The notes beneath the pieces were generated by a model that searched no databases, was not told where the DNA came from, and worked only from the letters and a program-made list of their open reading frames with translations. This document shows positions 1 through 8,488 of a stretch of DNA of 45,895 bases, one piece after another. The stretch lies in assembly GCA_016764995.1 (NCBI GenBank), contig JAESQU010000105.1, forward strand, positions 1 to 45,895, in the 5' to 3' direction. This DNA comes from SAR324 cluster bacterium. Its GTDB lineage: Bacteria; SAR324; NAC60-12. The translations under genes and the position numbers were made by a program. Positions within the stretch are counted from its first letter, which is position 1. Each line of letters begins with the position of its first letter.

Positions 1-828
1 CTCTAAATTGCTCAACATCGGCATCACAAAAGAGCGTGTCCAGGCGATTTTCATTGAACGGCGCAGCATGTCATGATTTACTTTCTCGAAACGACGGGTA
101 CTCCATTCACGCATAGTCTTACTTTTAATCAGGTCAATTGCCGAGAGTGACGAAACGGTAAAGCCGGAAAGGCGCTGCAGACTTTCCATTCGTGCCCGCA
201 TATTTTGCACAAGCACTCGCATCCCCAAACGCACAACGGTAAAAACGATGATGATTGGAATGATGCAGTAAAGCGTGAGGTTCGGCGAGAGCTGCCACAT
301 TTTATAAGGCGTCATCGAAAGCGCGGTCGTAATATTGAATGCCTGCAGAAGGCCGAAACCGCAAATCATCCGCACACCGGTAATGTCATTATTGATGCGT
401 GAAATGATATTTCCCGATGGGTTCTTTTCATAGTAATTTTTTTGCAGTGCCATCAGTTTTTTGAACATGTCATTTTTAATCTGACACTCAATTGCGCGTC
501 CCGGATTGAAAAAAAGAATCCGCGAAGAAGTTCGTACCACGATCATTATCAACGCAAGTCCGAGCATGATCAGCAGATATTCCCATAATAAATCCTGCCT
601 TGACTCTAAATTATTATTCAGTAAATCAATGCTTAGGCGCACATATTCCGGAATACTTACCGCAATCCAGTTTGTGGCTAAAACTGCAAGGATTCCGATT
701 GAATATGAAAGCCAGTGCTGCCGGATATAGTAAACGAGCAGATCGAATTTACTGCCGGTTTTTGGCGGTGTTTTCAGTAACGGAATAAATGAGGAATCAC
801 TGAGTTGAATTGTCTGGGCTGAAGACAT
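1..828 (-). CDS. ABC exporter, N-terminal transmembrane part (cut by window edge)
   Basis: The frame opens with ATG at 828 and runs off the left edge with no stop, giving 276 residues. It reads as the transmembrane domain of a type I ABC exporter: a hydrophobic helix around residues 40-60, another around 85-105, and the family's intracellular-loop pattern with YYEKNPSGNIISRINND, close to the usual YF-x-G-D-I-x-S-R-x-x-N-D. A further hydrophobic stretch follows near 195-210. The nucleotide-binding domain would lie beyond position 1. The start lies 4 bases after the mltG stop, so the two genes are probably co-transcribed. MdlA/MdlB-like or lipid-A-type exporters are possible; the substrate cannot be told. 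Confidence 0.82.
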   Translation of the reverse strand, partial: MSSAQTIQLSDSSFIPLLKTPPKTGSKFDLLVYYIRQHWLSYSIGILAVLATNWIAVSIPEYVRLSIDLLNNNLESRQDLLWEYLLIMLGLALIMIVVRTSSRILFFNPGRAIECQIKNDMFKKLMALQKNYYEKNPSGNIISRINNDITGVRMICGFGLLQAFNITTALSMTPYKMWQLSPNLTLYCIIPIIIVFTVVRLGMRVLVQNMRARMESLQRLSGFTVSSLSAIDLIKSKTMREWSTRRFEKVNHDMLRRSMKIAWTRSFVMPMLSNLE

Positions 829-832
829 GGGA

Positions 833-1915
833 TTATAATTTCGCCGAGGATGCTTGTTTACGTTTACGACTCATTGCCTGTCGGTTCTTGCGGTTTTTCT
901 GAAAATACGAAACTGCCTTGTTGTGTTCACGCAGTGTTTTTGAAAATTTGCTGCTGCCGTCACCGCGTGCGACAAAATAAAGGAATTTATTTTCCGCAGG
1001 ATAGAGCACACTTTGCAGGGACGCACGGCCTGGATTTGAGATAGGCGTCGGCGGCAAACCATATCGTCTGTAGGTGTTATATGGGGTACGCGCGCGTAAA
1101 TGTTTTCGAGTTAAATTTCCGTTAAAATCTTTCAGACCGTAAATGACGGTAGGGTCGCTATCAAGACGCATCCGGCGTTTAAGTCGATTATGAAAAACTG
1201 AGGAAATCATTGGACGGTCCGAATCAATTCCGGTTTCCTTTTCCACAATGGAAGCAAGTGTGAGTACTTCATATTCGCCCATCCCTATTTCTTTAGCACG
1301 CTGTTTAAAATCGGCGTTAAAAACTTTTCGGTATTGCGCGATCATAGCCGTTAGAATTTGTTTTTCCGTTTCTGCACGGGAGAAAAAATAGGTTTCCGGA
1401 AATAAAAATCCTTCCAGAGAAGTAGCTTCCGGAACTCCTGTTTTGAGGAGCAATTCCGGATCATGCTTCAAGGAAAATAGAAGTTCTTTGTTGACTAACT
1501 CCGCTTGAGACAAACGCTCGGCAATATCAGCAAAATTATTTCCTTCCGGAATTGTGATGCGGTACCGGATACTTTTCCCGTAAATCAGGAACTGCAAAAG
1601 TTCATATGTATTCCAGCGGTGCTGTATTTCAAACTCGCCGGATTGAACACGGGAATGTACGTTTAACTGCTTGGCCAGATAGCCATAGAGCCGTGGGTGG
1701 GGCAGCATCCCTTTGCTTCTTAAATCCGCAGTCACACTGTCAAATGTGGAGCCACGCGGAATCAGGATAATTGTGCTGTTTTCCGCATCATTGCTCCTGA
1801 TGGGGTTATGATAAATATTGTAAATATAACCAGCCACTCCGAGCATTCCTGTTGCTCCAATGATGAGCACACCGGCCAGGAGACGTTTCCAGTTGTTATG
1901 AATAAACAACTTCAT
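833..1915 (-). CDS. mltG: Endolytic murein transglycosylase MltG
   Basis: This is a 360-residue YceG/MltG family protein, which cleaves nascent peptidoglycan strands at the inner membrane and is thought to set glycan length. A single N-terminal membrane anchor covers about residues 12-33. The hallmark catalytic motif ASIVEKET lies at 221-228, and its first Glu (E225) matches the catalytic Glu of E. coli MltG. It is followed by VFHNRL and DPTVIYG (about 240-260) and by the conserved YNTY and GLPPTPISNPG segments. The last 25 residues are a basic tail. Length is normal. It leads a two-gene unit with the ABC exporter 4 bases downstream. Confidence 0.96.
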   Translation of the reverse strand: MKLFIHNNWKRLLAGVLIIGATGMLGVAGYIYNIYHNPIRSNDAENSTIILIPRGSTFDSVTADLRSKGMLPHPRLYGYLAKQLNVHSRVQSGEFEIQHRWNTYELLQFLIYGKSIRYRITIPEGNNFADIAERLSQAELVNKELLFSLKHDPELLLKTGVPEATSLEGFLFPETYFFSRAETEKQILTAMIAQYRKVFNADFKQRAKEIGMGEYEVLTLASIVEKETGIDSDRPMISSVFHNRLKRRMRLDSDPTVIYGLKDFNGNLTRKHLRARTPYNTYRRYGLPPTPISNPGRASLQSVLYPAENKFLYFVARGDGSSKFSKTLREHNKAVSYFQKNRKNRQAMSRKRKQASSAKL

Positions 1916-2219
1916 AGAATTCGTTTTAGAACATTGAGATTTTAACAGTAACCCCTGATTATATCGGCAGACGTAAAAGAACGCAACAGGTGGAAACTAA
2001 AGGAAATATATTTTGCTGGAATTGCTGTTCATTTAAGCAGGATAAATTTTTGCCGCAAAACATTTTCTGCAGATTTTATGAATTTGACACTCATTTTAAA
2101 AATTAAACTTGTAATCCTTTGATAAATAATTTAGAATCTTCTGTTTACTAAACATATTTTTTTGTTCCAAAACTGATGGAACGTTTAAATTAACTAAGAT
2201 TTTACAAATTGAGGATTCC
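1916..2219. other. Intergenic region between divergent mltG and rplC
   Basis: About 300 bases with no supported gene. It must hold the promoters for mltG (leftward) and rplC (rightward). A perfect TTGACA hexamer stands at 2084-2089, about 130 bases before rplC, but no convincing -10 box follows at 16-18 bases. The sequence is AT-rich toward rplC. No operator or riboswitch fold was recognised. Confidence 0.6.
2084..2089 (+). promoter_or_regulatory. Possible -35 box of the rplC promoter
   Basis: TTGACA matches the sigma-70 -35 consensus exactly and lies on the strand and side expected for rplC. The -10 candidates downstream are poor: TAAACT at 2104-2109 is too close, and TGTAAT at 2110-2115 is too far. 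The assignment rests on the single hexamer. Confidence 0.28.
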
Positions 2220-2840
2220 ATGTTGAATGGACTTTTGGCCCGCAAGATCGGCATGACACAGATTTTTGAAGAAGATGGAACGGTACTTCCTGTAACAGTT
2301 TTACAGTCCGGACCAATGACTGTTGTACAAAAAAAGACTTTGGAAAAAGACGGCTGCAACCATGTGCAGGTCGGCTTTGAAGCAATTCCGGAACGTAAAG
2401 TAAACAAACCGCTCAAAGGCCATTTTAAGGCACAAGCGCCTACACGTTTTTTACGCGAATTTGAAGTAGAGAACATTGATGAAGTGGAAGTAGGCCAAGT
2501 ATTTGATGTTAGTTTATTTGAAGAAGGTGAAAGCATTGCTGTTTCCGGAAACTCAAAAGGCAAGGGTTTCACCGGAGTTATGAAGCGACATGGATTCCAT
2601 GGTCAACCTGCGAGTCATGGTCACCGCGGACACCGCGGAACAGGAAGTATTGGACAATGTGCCACTCCTTCCCGTGTTTTCAAAGGTAAGAAAATGCATG
2701 GTCGTCACGGTAACAGCAAGGTAACTCAACTTGGCTCAAAGATTGTCAGGATTCTTGCTGATGAAGCAATCGTACTCGTCAAAGGTGCCGTTCCCGGACC
2801 AAACGGCGGACTTGTTACAATCCTCAAGAGTAACCGCTAA
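2220..2840 (+). CDS. rplC: 50S ribosomal protein L3
   Basis: This 206-residue protein has the full L3 signature: it opens with NGLLARKIGMTQIF, has the central loop HGFHGQPASHGHRGHRG (about 124-140), and then GSIGQ, where Q146 corresponds to the Gln methylated by PrmB in E. coli, followed by KKMHGRHG. L3 binds 23S rRNA early in 50S assembly, and its loop reaches toward the peptidyl-transferase centre. The start is supported by GAGG about 6 bases upstream. The length is normal. The setting is odd: L3 is usually second in the S10 operon between rpsJ and rplD, yet here the upstream neighbour is a divergent mltG and the downstream one is a secreted protein. Confidence 0.98.
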   Translation: MLNGLLARKIGMTQIFEEDGTVLPVTVLQSGPMTVVQKKTLEKDGCNHVQVGFEAIPERKVNKPLKGHFKAQAPTRFLREFEVENIDEVEVGQVFDVSLFEEGESIAVSGNSKGKGFTGVMKRHGFHGQPASHGHRGHRGTGSIGQCATPSRVFKGKKMHGRHGNSKVTQLGSKIVRILADEAIVLVKGAVPGPNGGLVTILKSNR

Positions 2841-3298
2841 TTTTTTAGCATCATCTCCGGGCGTCGTTTTCTGCAACGCCCGTGGGTAAAATTCCTCCAC
2901 TAATTACCTTCATCCCTTTTTATTCAGCTAAAGTTTCCTGCTGAATTGTCGATAACGAACTATGAGATTTGGATTGCCTTCTCTTCAAGATGGCGTGGAT
3001 AGTTCCGTCATGAATTCTATCTGCAAAATTCTGCTGGGGCGTGGTTTGTCCACAGTGTAATCCTGATTGAAGTTCTTGTAAATTTTAGACGAATTGTTGT
3101 CAAAACAAATGCAGCGGGTTCTTCCGTTTTTGTGAAAAAGCTCCAGTGGAGCGGTGCGCACAGAATTGCGGTGCACTTCTGTTTGTGGTGGCGACGTTTG
3201 TCCAATTGACAGGTTTGCGTTTGGCGGGCTCCGTCTTAGGTGGCGGATTGGGTTCTGTCCTACAATCCGCAAATCTTAATCAACATAAAAGGGTAAAA
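2841..3298. other. Intergenic stretch after rplC
   Basis: About 460 bases without a convincing gene. It begins with a GC hairpin (2858-2882). The rest contains only short unsupported frames on both strands. An in-frame upstream ATG at 3146 could extend the next gene by 51 residues, but that extension has no family character and would put the signal peptide in the middle of the protein. Confidence 0.55.
2858..2882 (+). terminator. Hairpin after rplC, possible terminator
   Basis: CGGGCGT (2858-2864) pairs perfectly with ACGCCCG (2876-2882) across an 11-base loop, 17 bases after the rplC stop. There is no clear T-run after the stem, so it may be a weak or Rho-assisted terminator or an RNA-stabilising hairpin. 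Confidence 0.42.
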
Positions 3299-3706
3299 AT
3301 GGCATTCAAAACCAAAGTGGTTCTGGTGGTCCTTTTGGTGGCATTATTGATTGGAGTTCCTCCCGGACTCGGTCAGCAGCCTCCGGCAGACAACCGGGAC
3401 AATATGTATTCCGTCTGGTTGAAGCTTTCTATGATGGGGCACAACCAGTCAGAAATTGAGGGGATACTTACCGGGATAACCGGTCAGCAACTGTTGCGTC
3501 TAAAAAATCGTTTGCGGCGTGATGTGCTGGCCACGTTGATGCAGCTCAATTTGAGTAGCGAAATAGAGTTAAGCAGAACAGAACAGGATTTGGTGATGAT
3601 CAGAGAAAAAATCAGATCCGAAATACGATTTGCCGGTTTAGAAAACGACCGTATTCTACCGCGCATGATTCGTCATAAATTTGGTATTTCTCTGCAAAAT
3701 ATTTGA
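3299..3706 (+). CDS. Small secreted protein of unknown function
   Basis: The 135-residue product begins with MAFKTK followed by a hydrophobic core (about residues 7-20) and then PPGLGQQPPAD, a typical Sec signal peptide with likely cleavage near residue 25. The mature part is charged, probably helical and rich in Arg, Glu and Leu, with no motif that I recognise. I chose the ATG at 3299 because AAGGG precedes it and it places the signal peptide at the N-terminus. It follows rplC by about 460 bases, so it is probably transcribed separately. A periplasmic helical protein is a guess. Confidence 0.6.
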   Translation: MAFKTKVVLVVLLVALLIGVPPGLGQQPPADNRDNMYSVWLKLSMMGHNQSEIEGILTGITGQQLLRLKNRLRRDVLATLMQLNLSSEIELSRTEQDLVMIREKIRSEIRFAGLENDRILPRMIRHKFGISLQNI

Positions 3707-3742
3707 AGCTGATACAGTTCCGCTCATGGAACAAAGCTGTCG

Positions 3743-3762
3743 CCCTGAGCTTGTCGAAAGGG
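3743..3762. repeat. Short dispersed-repeat-like sequence
   Basis: CCCTGAGCTTGTCGAAAGGG has CCCT and AGGG ends and sits between convergent genes. From memory, close variants of this string recur between genes in many environmental bacterial genomes. I see only one copy in this window, so the repeat status is recalled knowledge and not observed here. Confidence 0.35.
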
Positions 3763-3796
3763 ATTCTAAAGAGAGTTGAAGGAAACTCAAGTCTGT

Positions 3797-4906
3797 TCAG
3801 TGCCAAAGGTACAATTTCAGTCCGAGCGCAAAACAAACTGCGCCGATTCCGAATAAGCCAAGGGATGGTTGAATGACTTGCGCGAGGCCGATCCCTTCCG
3901 TGATGATTCCGCGCAAAGAGTTGGTCAGCATCGTTAACGGCAGGACTTCAACATAAGGAATCAGCCAGTCTGGAAAGTTGTGATAACTGAAAAATATTCC
4001 GGAAAGAATAAACATCGGCATTGTCACAATGTTAATCATTCCATATCCGCTTTGTGTGTTTTGTACACGGGATGAAATGAGAATGGCGATTCCGGCAAAG
4101 GCGCAATATCCACTCAAAAAAACCAGTGCCAGTGCAAGTAGACTTCCTTGTATTCTGATGTCAAAATAAAAGTAGGCAAAGATATAAAGTAAAAGCATTT
4201 CGGCAGCGCTGAGGATCATCCGGTTCAAACCGTGTGAGATAAGGAAAATGGATTTTCTCAGCGGAGTTGCAACTATGCGGCGCAGTAACTTCTTGATCCG
4301 CAACTCAATCAGATTCCAGCCGATTCCCCAAAGGCAGGCATTCATGATTGACATGGCCATCAAACCGGGAATCAAAAAATCGACATAACGAATTCCAACC
4401 ATAGTCAGTGGTCGTATTTCCGCTTTTATTTCGCTGGATATTTTCTCTCGGAAAGCGGTCTCCAAAAGTAAATATGTCAAACGCGCGTCGGCATTGTCCG
4501 GATCAAAACGATAACTCAAATTTGTTTCCGGACTGCCTTCAATCCACAAGGAAATTTGTCCACGTTTGAGCGCCAGCACAGCCTCTTCTTCGGACATGGC
4601 CCGGAAACGAAAACGTGCTTGATCTCCCGCATTCATCCCAACTTCCCATTCAAGTTCCGCTTCCCCTGAAAGTTGATTGTCTACAGTTCCGGATTTTTCG
4701 TGTAACCATTTTGGCAATGCGGAAACCACGGCCGGATTTTCTGTAACAATGGCCACGTTTCTCAGTATTTCGCCTTTGTTCGCAAAGGCAATTCCCAAAA
4801 TCCAAGCCATCACAACCGGAAATCCAAATGACCAAAAAACAACTCCCGGCTCACGGAAGAACAGTTTGAATTGAGAAATTACGAGTTGAAACAGTATGCT
4901 ATTCAT
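3797..4906 (-). CDS. ABC-2 type exporter permease
   Basis: This 369-residue membrane protein has the layout of the long ABC-2 permease class. One N-terminal helix (about residues 20-42) is followed by a large soluble loop (about 50-165, probably extracytoplasmic), then a cluster of about five helices from about 170 to the C-terminus. It contains the family's loop 'ILSGIFFSYHNFPDWLIP' followed by 'VLPLTMLTNSLRG'. It would form the channel of an exporter powered by the ATPase encoded just upstream; the two genes overlap by 8 bases. The substrate is not evident. Relatives export drugs, ions or lipids. Confidence 0.87.
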   Translation of the reverse strand: MNSILFQLVISQFKLFFREPGVVFWSFGFPVVMAWILGIAFANKGEILRNVAIVTENPAVVSALPKWLHEKSGTVDNQLSGEAELEWEVGMNAGDQARFRFRAMSEEEAVLALKRGQISLWIEGSPETNLSYRFDPDNADARLTYLLLETAFREKISSEIKAEIRPLTMVGIRYVDFLIPGLMAMSIMNACLWGIGWNLIELRIKKLLRRIVATPLRKSIFLISHGLNRMILSAAEMLLLYIFAYFYFDIRIQGSLLALALVFLSGYCAFAGIAILISSRVQNTQSGYGMINIVTMPMFILSGIFFSYHNFPDWLIPYVEVLPLTMLTNSLRGIITEGIGLAQVIQPSLGLFGIGAVCFALGLKLYLWH

Positions 4907-5819
4907 CTAAATGCCTCCCGCTCATGGCAAGAAATAAATCATCAAGAGTGCGTCTGCGGCATTCAAGTGAAGTTAATGAAACTTCCGAATTTTTTATCAA
5001 ATCCAGAAATTTTGGTAAAGTTTCTGAAATACTGTTTACGGTCAAGTTTCCTTGTCCTGTTTCGCTATCCCAGCGACAGCTAAGAACTCCGCCGAGCAAG
5101 TTTGTTTCATCAGTGGGATTTGAGCCATCGATCACATATTCGATCAAATCGCCTTCGCCGAATTTGTCCAGCAATTGAGCTAAAGTTCCATCTGCGAGGA
5201 TTTCCCCTTGATCCATCATCACAATCCGTTCACAGAGAAATTCTGCTTCTTCCATGTAGTGCGTGGTGAGGATCAATGTTGTTCCGGTTGATTTGAAGTC
5301 TTCAAGGATTTTCCAGAGGTCACGCCGGGCGTTGGGATCAAGTCCTGTTGTGGGCTCGTCGAGAATGAGAATTTGAGGCCGAGGCAGAATCGCGATTCCG
5401 AGCGCAAGCCGCTGGCGTTGGCCTCCGGAGAGTTGGACAACCCATGTGTCGCGTTTGCTTTCAAGTTGAATGATCTCAAGAACCTCTCTTGTACGCACCT
5501 GATTCAGTCCGTAAAAACCGGCGAAAAGTCCAAGCGTTTCCTCTACTGTCAAACGATCCTGAAAGCGTGTTTCCTGCAGGGCAAGACCGATTTCCTTTCG
5601 CAAAAAATGTTCGTCTTTTGCCCAAGTTTTTTCCAGGATTTTTATTTCACCGGAATCAGGAATTTGAACGCCTTCAATCATTTCCACCAAAGTTGTTTTG
5701 CCCGCACCGTTCGGGCCAAGCAACGCCAACGCTTCTCCTGATTCAACCCGTAAACTGACGTTCCGAACCGCGTCTACGTCTTTGAAGGATTTGCAGACGT
5801 TCCGGACTTCAATCGTCAT
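4899..5819 (-). CDS. ABC transporter ATP-binding protein
   Basis: This 306-residue ATPase shows all the nucleotide-binding motifs: Walker A GPNGAGKT at 35-42, a Q-loop around Q82, signature LSGGQRQRL at 130-138, Walker B ILILDEP at 150-156 and the switch His in LTTHYMEEAE. The C-terminal extension of about 90 residues, ending in RRRTLDDLFLAMSGR, is typical of ATPases paired with ABC-2 permeases (drug or NatA-like exporters). Its stop overlaps the permease start by 8 bases, which implies translational coupling in a two-gene exporter. Confidence 0.93.
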   Translation of the reverse strand: MTIEVRNVCKSFKDVDAVRNVSLRVESGEALALLGPNGAGKTTLVEMIEGVQIPDSGEIKILEKTWAKDEHFLRKEIGLALQETRFQDRLTVEETLGLFAGFYGLNQVRTREVLEIIQLESKRDTWVVQLSGGQRQRLALGIAILPRPQILILDEPTTGLDPNARRDLWKILEDFKSTGTTLILTTHYMEEAEFLCERIVMMDQGEILADGTLAQLLDKFGEGDLIEYVIDGSNPTDETNLLGGVLSCRWDSETGQGNLTVNSISETLPKFLDLIKNSEVSLTSLECRRRTLDDLFLAMSGRHLDE

Positions 5820-5891
5820 AAGAATAAAAGCTTAAAAAAAGAAAATTTGAGGAAATGGAGATAGCAGTCTTTCAGACATGAGTTGGTCTTG

Positions 5892-6890
5892 TCAAGTTTT
5901 GAGCAATATCTTGCCAATGTGAGTGCTGCTTTCCATCAGACGGTGCGCATCCGCAGCTTGTTCGAGCGGGAAGGTTTGGTGGATGATCGGACGGACAGTT
6001 CCAGCGTCCAGCAAGGGCCATACATTTTTACGCAGGGATTGTGCGATTTCAGTTTTTTGCTCAACGCTGCGGGGACGCAAGGTGGAACCGGTCAAGGTTA
6101 CGCGCTTAAGCAGCAAAGAACGAAAATCAACTTCTGCTTTGCTTCCTTGCATCAGAGCGATTTGAACCAATCTACCTTCGTCGGCCAGCAAACGGATGTT
6201 TTTTGGAAAGTAAGGTCCGCCAACCATGTCGAGAATCACATCGACGCCCCTTCCTTCAGTCAGACTTTTTATTTCTGCTGAGAAATCCATTTCGCGGTAA
6301 TTGATGGCCGCATCTGCACCGAGGTTTTCGCAAAATTCACATTTTTCCGGAGTTCCGGCGGTGGTGTAAACGGAGGCTCCAAATGCTTTTGCGAGTTGAA
6401 TTGCAGTAGTCCCGATGCCGCTGCTGCCTCCATGAACCAAAAAACTTTCTCCGGATTTGAGTTGTCCACGATCAAAGACATTCGTCCAGACTGTGAAAAA
6501 TGTTTCCGGAAGTCCAGCGGCATCCATGAGCGAAACTTTTCCCGGAATCGGTAAACAGATGGAAGCTGCTGCCAAACAATATTCCGCATAACCACCGCAA
6601 ACCACAAGTGCGCAAACTTCGGAACCAAGTGCCGGTTCGCTTACATTTTTTCCAACTCCAACAACTGTTCCTGAAATTTCCAAACCTGGCACAGCAGTCG
6701 CGCCTGGAGGAGGAGGATAAAGACCTTTGCGCTGCATGATGTCAGGACGGTTAACTCCGGCCGCAGCGACACGAATCAATACTTCACCTGGTCCTGGTTC
6801 CGGAACCGGCATCGAATCCAGTTTTAAAACTTCCGGATCGCCGTGTTTTTCGATTTGTATGTAGTTCATTGTCTTTGCTGTGAGATTCAT
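5892..6890 (-). CDS. NAD(P)H-quinone oxidoreductase, zinc-independent MDR family
   Basis: This 332-residue medium-chain dehydrogenase/reductase is of the quinone-oxidoreductase (PIG3/zeta-crystallin) type. The N-terminal half carries GVNRPDIMQRKGLYPPPPG, characteristic of the PIG3 group. The Rossmann motif is in HGGSSGIGTTAIQLAKAFGA (about 153-172). The structural and catalytic zinc ligands of alcohol dehydrogenases are absent. It would reduce quinones or enals with NADPH. GGAG a few bases upstream supports the ATG at 6890 over the in-frame Met eight codons in. It lies 72 bases from the ABC exporter genes and may or may not share their transcript. Confidence 0.9.
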   Translation of the reverse strand: MNLTAKTMNYIQIEKHGDPEVLKLDSMPVPEPGPGEVLIRVAAAGVNRPDIMQRKGLYPPPPGATAVPGLEISGTVVGVGKNVSEPALGSEVCALVVCGGYAEYCLAAASICLPIPGKVSLMDAAGLPETFFTVWTNVFDRGQLKSGESFLVHGGSSGIGTTAIQLAKAFGASVYTTAGTPEKCEFCENLGADAAINYREMDFSAEIKSLTEGRGVDVILDMVGGPYFPKNIRLLADEGRLVQIALMQGSKAEVDFRSLLLKRVTLTGSTLRPRSVEQKTEIAQSLRKNVWPLLDAGTVRPIIHQTFPLEQAADAHRLMESSTHIGKILLKT

Positions 6891-7004
6891 AATAACTCCA
6901 AAAATAATTAAGTAATGTTCTGTTTAAATTAAGTTTCTTTTCTTATTCTGAAATCTTTAAATCGATCTAGAACTTAACACTCTCAAAAAAATCTTTGATA
7001 GGTT

Positions 7005-8486
7005 TTAAGAGTATGGCCAGGGATTGTCCTCATTCCAGTTTGAGATTATGGCTTCGCGCTCATGTGTCATGTCCTCAAGACGGCGCACCTGAGCCATGTG
7101 TCCACCCAGGATTTCATAATCTTTGAGTTTCATAGTGAATTCTATCGGTGCGACAATAGCTGGAGTAGGGACGCTGCCGAAAGAATTTTCGGGCATTTTT
7201 GTTACGTCAACCATGACCGTGATTCCGCCGCCCGGCCAGACATACGCGGGTGCGCCGCCGCAGGTCGTTCTCGTCAGCATACTTCGAACGGACCGGGTCA
7301 GGCGCACAGGGTTTTCGGTAACCCCAGCTCTCAAACTTCCTCCTGCACCGGCCATAAAAAGGACGCTGGTTAATGCCGGTTCGCAGTTTTCGCCAATCCG
7401 ATCCACCACTTTCTGGAGTACTTGCGGAATGGTTTGCGCGCAGGGTTTCAAATTTTCGTCGAGCACAAAGTAGGCAGCATCCTCACCGGTTGTGCTGACC
7501 ATGAGGAGTCTCAATCCGGGATAGGCGACACCAGTTTTTATACGGTCAATAATTTCAAGTGGATCAGCAACGTCTGTTCCGCCCCAGCCGTGACCCGGAT
7601 TTGCAACCTGAAAATATCTACCCGGAGTAGAACGCCTTCCACGTACACGTATTCCGGAAGGTTCCATACCTAAAAAGCGGCCTGCCTGATGCTCAGAAAG
7701 CATTCCGGTAATGTGCTCGTCCACCACAATTACTTCATCCACATTTCCATACCACTGCTGCGCAAAAATCCCGATAGTCGCAGAACCGCAGCCCACGCGC
7801 ATTCTTTCTTCCTGATTGCCGTCGATGATCGGAGCGACTCCTGCCTGAATGATCAATTTGGAACCCCCTTCCACCTCAAGCTCCACTGCTTTTCGATTAC
7901 CTAAATCCATCATCATTTGACATGTGACACGTCCTTCACTTTTGCTGCCGCCGGTTAAATGATGTACTCCACCGAGAGAGAGCATTTGCGAGCCATATTC
8001 GGCAGTCATAACATGCCCCACTTGCTCTCCTTGACAGCAGACAGTAGCCTGTTCCGGACCGACATAGCGGTCGGTGTCGATTTTGATTTTATAACTGCAG
8101 TAACTGAAAATACCTTCTGTTACGACCGTCACCATATCTACGTCATTGTGTTTGCTGGCAATGATAAAAGGAGCGGGCTTGTAATCCGGATAAGTGGTTC
8201 CTGCACCTACAGCAGTCGGAAAAATGTTTTCCGGATTCAGCGGAACTCCCTGAGCAAGCAGAGAACCGTTCCATTCCTGAGTTTGGTCACCAAACGGAAC
8301 AAGTGCCTGATTCTGATCGACGGCCTTTTGCGTCAGAATAACAGGATCCATCCGTTTGAGTTTCCCGTTGATGTTGCCGTAACGGTCACAGGAACCTGTT
8401 TTTCCTGGACTGATCCTGCATAAAATCGGACAAGCATCGCAATTGACTTTTTCCGCGGATAAATTATTTTCCAAAGAATTACTCAT
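7005..8486 (-). CDS. 6-hydroxynicotinate reductase-like iron-sulfur protein
   Basis: This 493-residue protein starts with a Cys cluster C16-x2-C19-x3-C23-x9-C33, likely ligands of an iron-sulfur centre, within NCDACPILCRISPGKTGSCDRYG. The rest is Gly-rich and soluble, without membrane segments. From memory, proteins with this N-terminus and length are annotated as 6-hydroxynicotinate reductase, the enzyme that reduces the 6-hydroxynicotinate ring in anaerobic nicotinate fermentation. The context fits: it follows the molybdenum-hydroxylase large subunit by 2 bases in the same operon, and nicotinate is first hydroxylated by such an enzyme. The real substrate could be another N-heterocycle. Confidence 0.6.
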   Translation of the reverse strand: MSNSLENNLSAEKVNCDACPILCRISPGKTGSCDRYGNINGKLKRMDPVILTQKAVDQNQALVPFGDQTQEWNGSLLAQGVPLNPENIFPTAVGAGTTYPDYKPAPFIIASKHNDVDMVTVVTEGIFSYCSYKIKIDTDRYVGPEQATVCCQGEQVGHVMTAEYGSQMLSLGGVHHLTGGSKSEGRVTCQMMMDLGNRKAVELEVEGGSKLIIQAGVAPIIDGNQEERMRVGCGSATIGIFAQQWYGNVDEVIVVDEHITGMLSEHQAGRFLGMEPSGIRVRGRRSTPGRYFQVANPGHGWGGTDVADPLEIIDRIKTGVAYPGLRLLMVSTTGEDAAYFVLDENLKPCAQTIPQVLQKVVDRIGENCEPALTSVLFMAGAGGSLRAGVTENPVRLTRSVRSMLTRTTCGGAPAYVWPGGGITVMVDVTKMPENSFGSVPTPAIVAPIEFTMKLKDYEILGGHMAQVRRLEDMTHEREAIISNWNEDNPWPYS

Positions 8487-8488
8487 AA

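Noticed and set aside
2096-2572. 158-codon frame antisense to rplC
   Set aside because: It overlaps the well-supported L3 gene and shows no protein-family character.
3146-3298. Upstream extension of the small secreted protein
   Set aside because: It would bury the signal peptide; the ATG at 3299 has a better ribosome-binding site.
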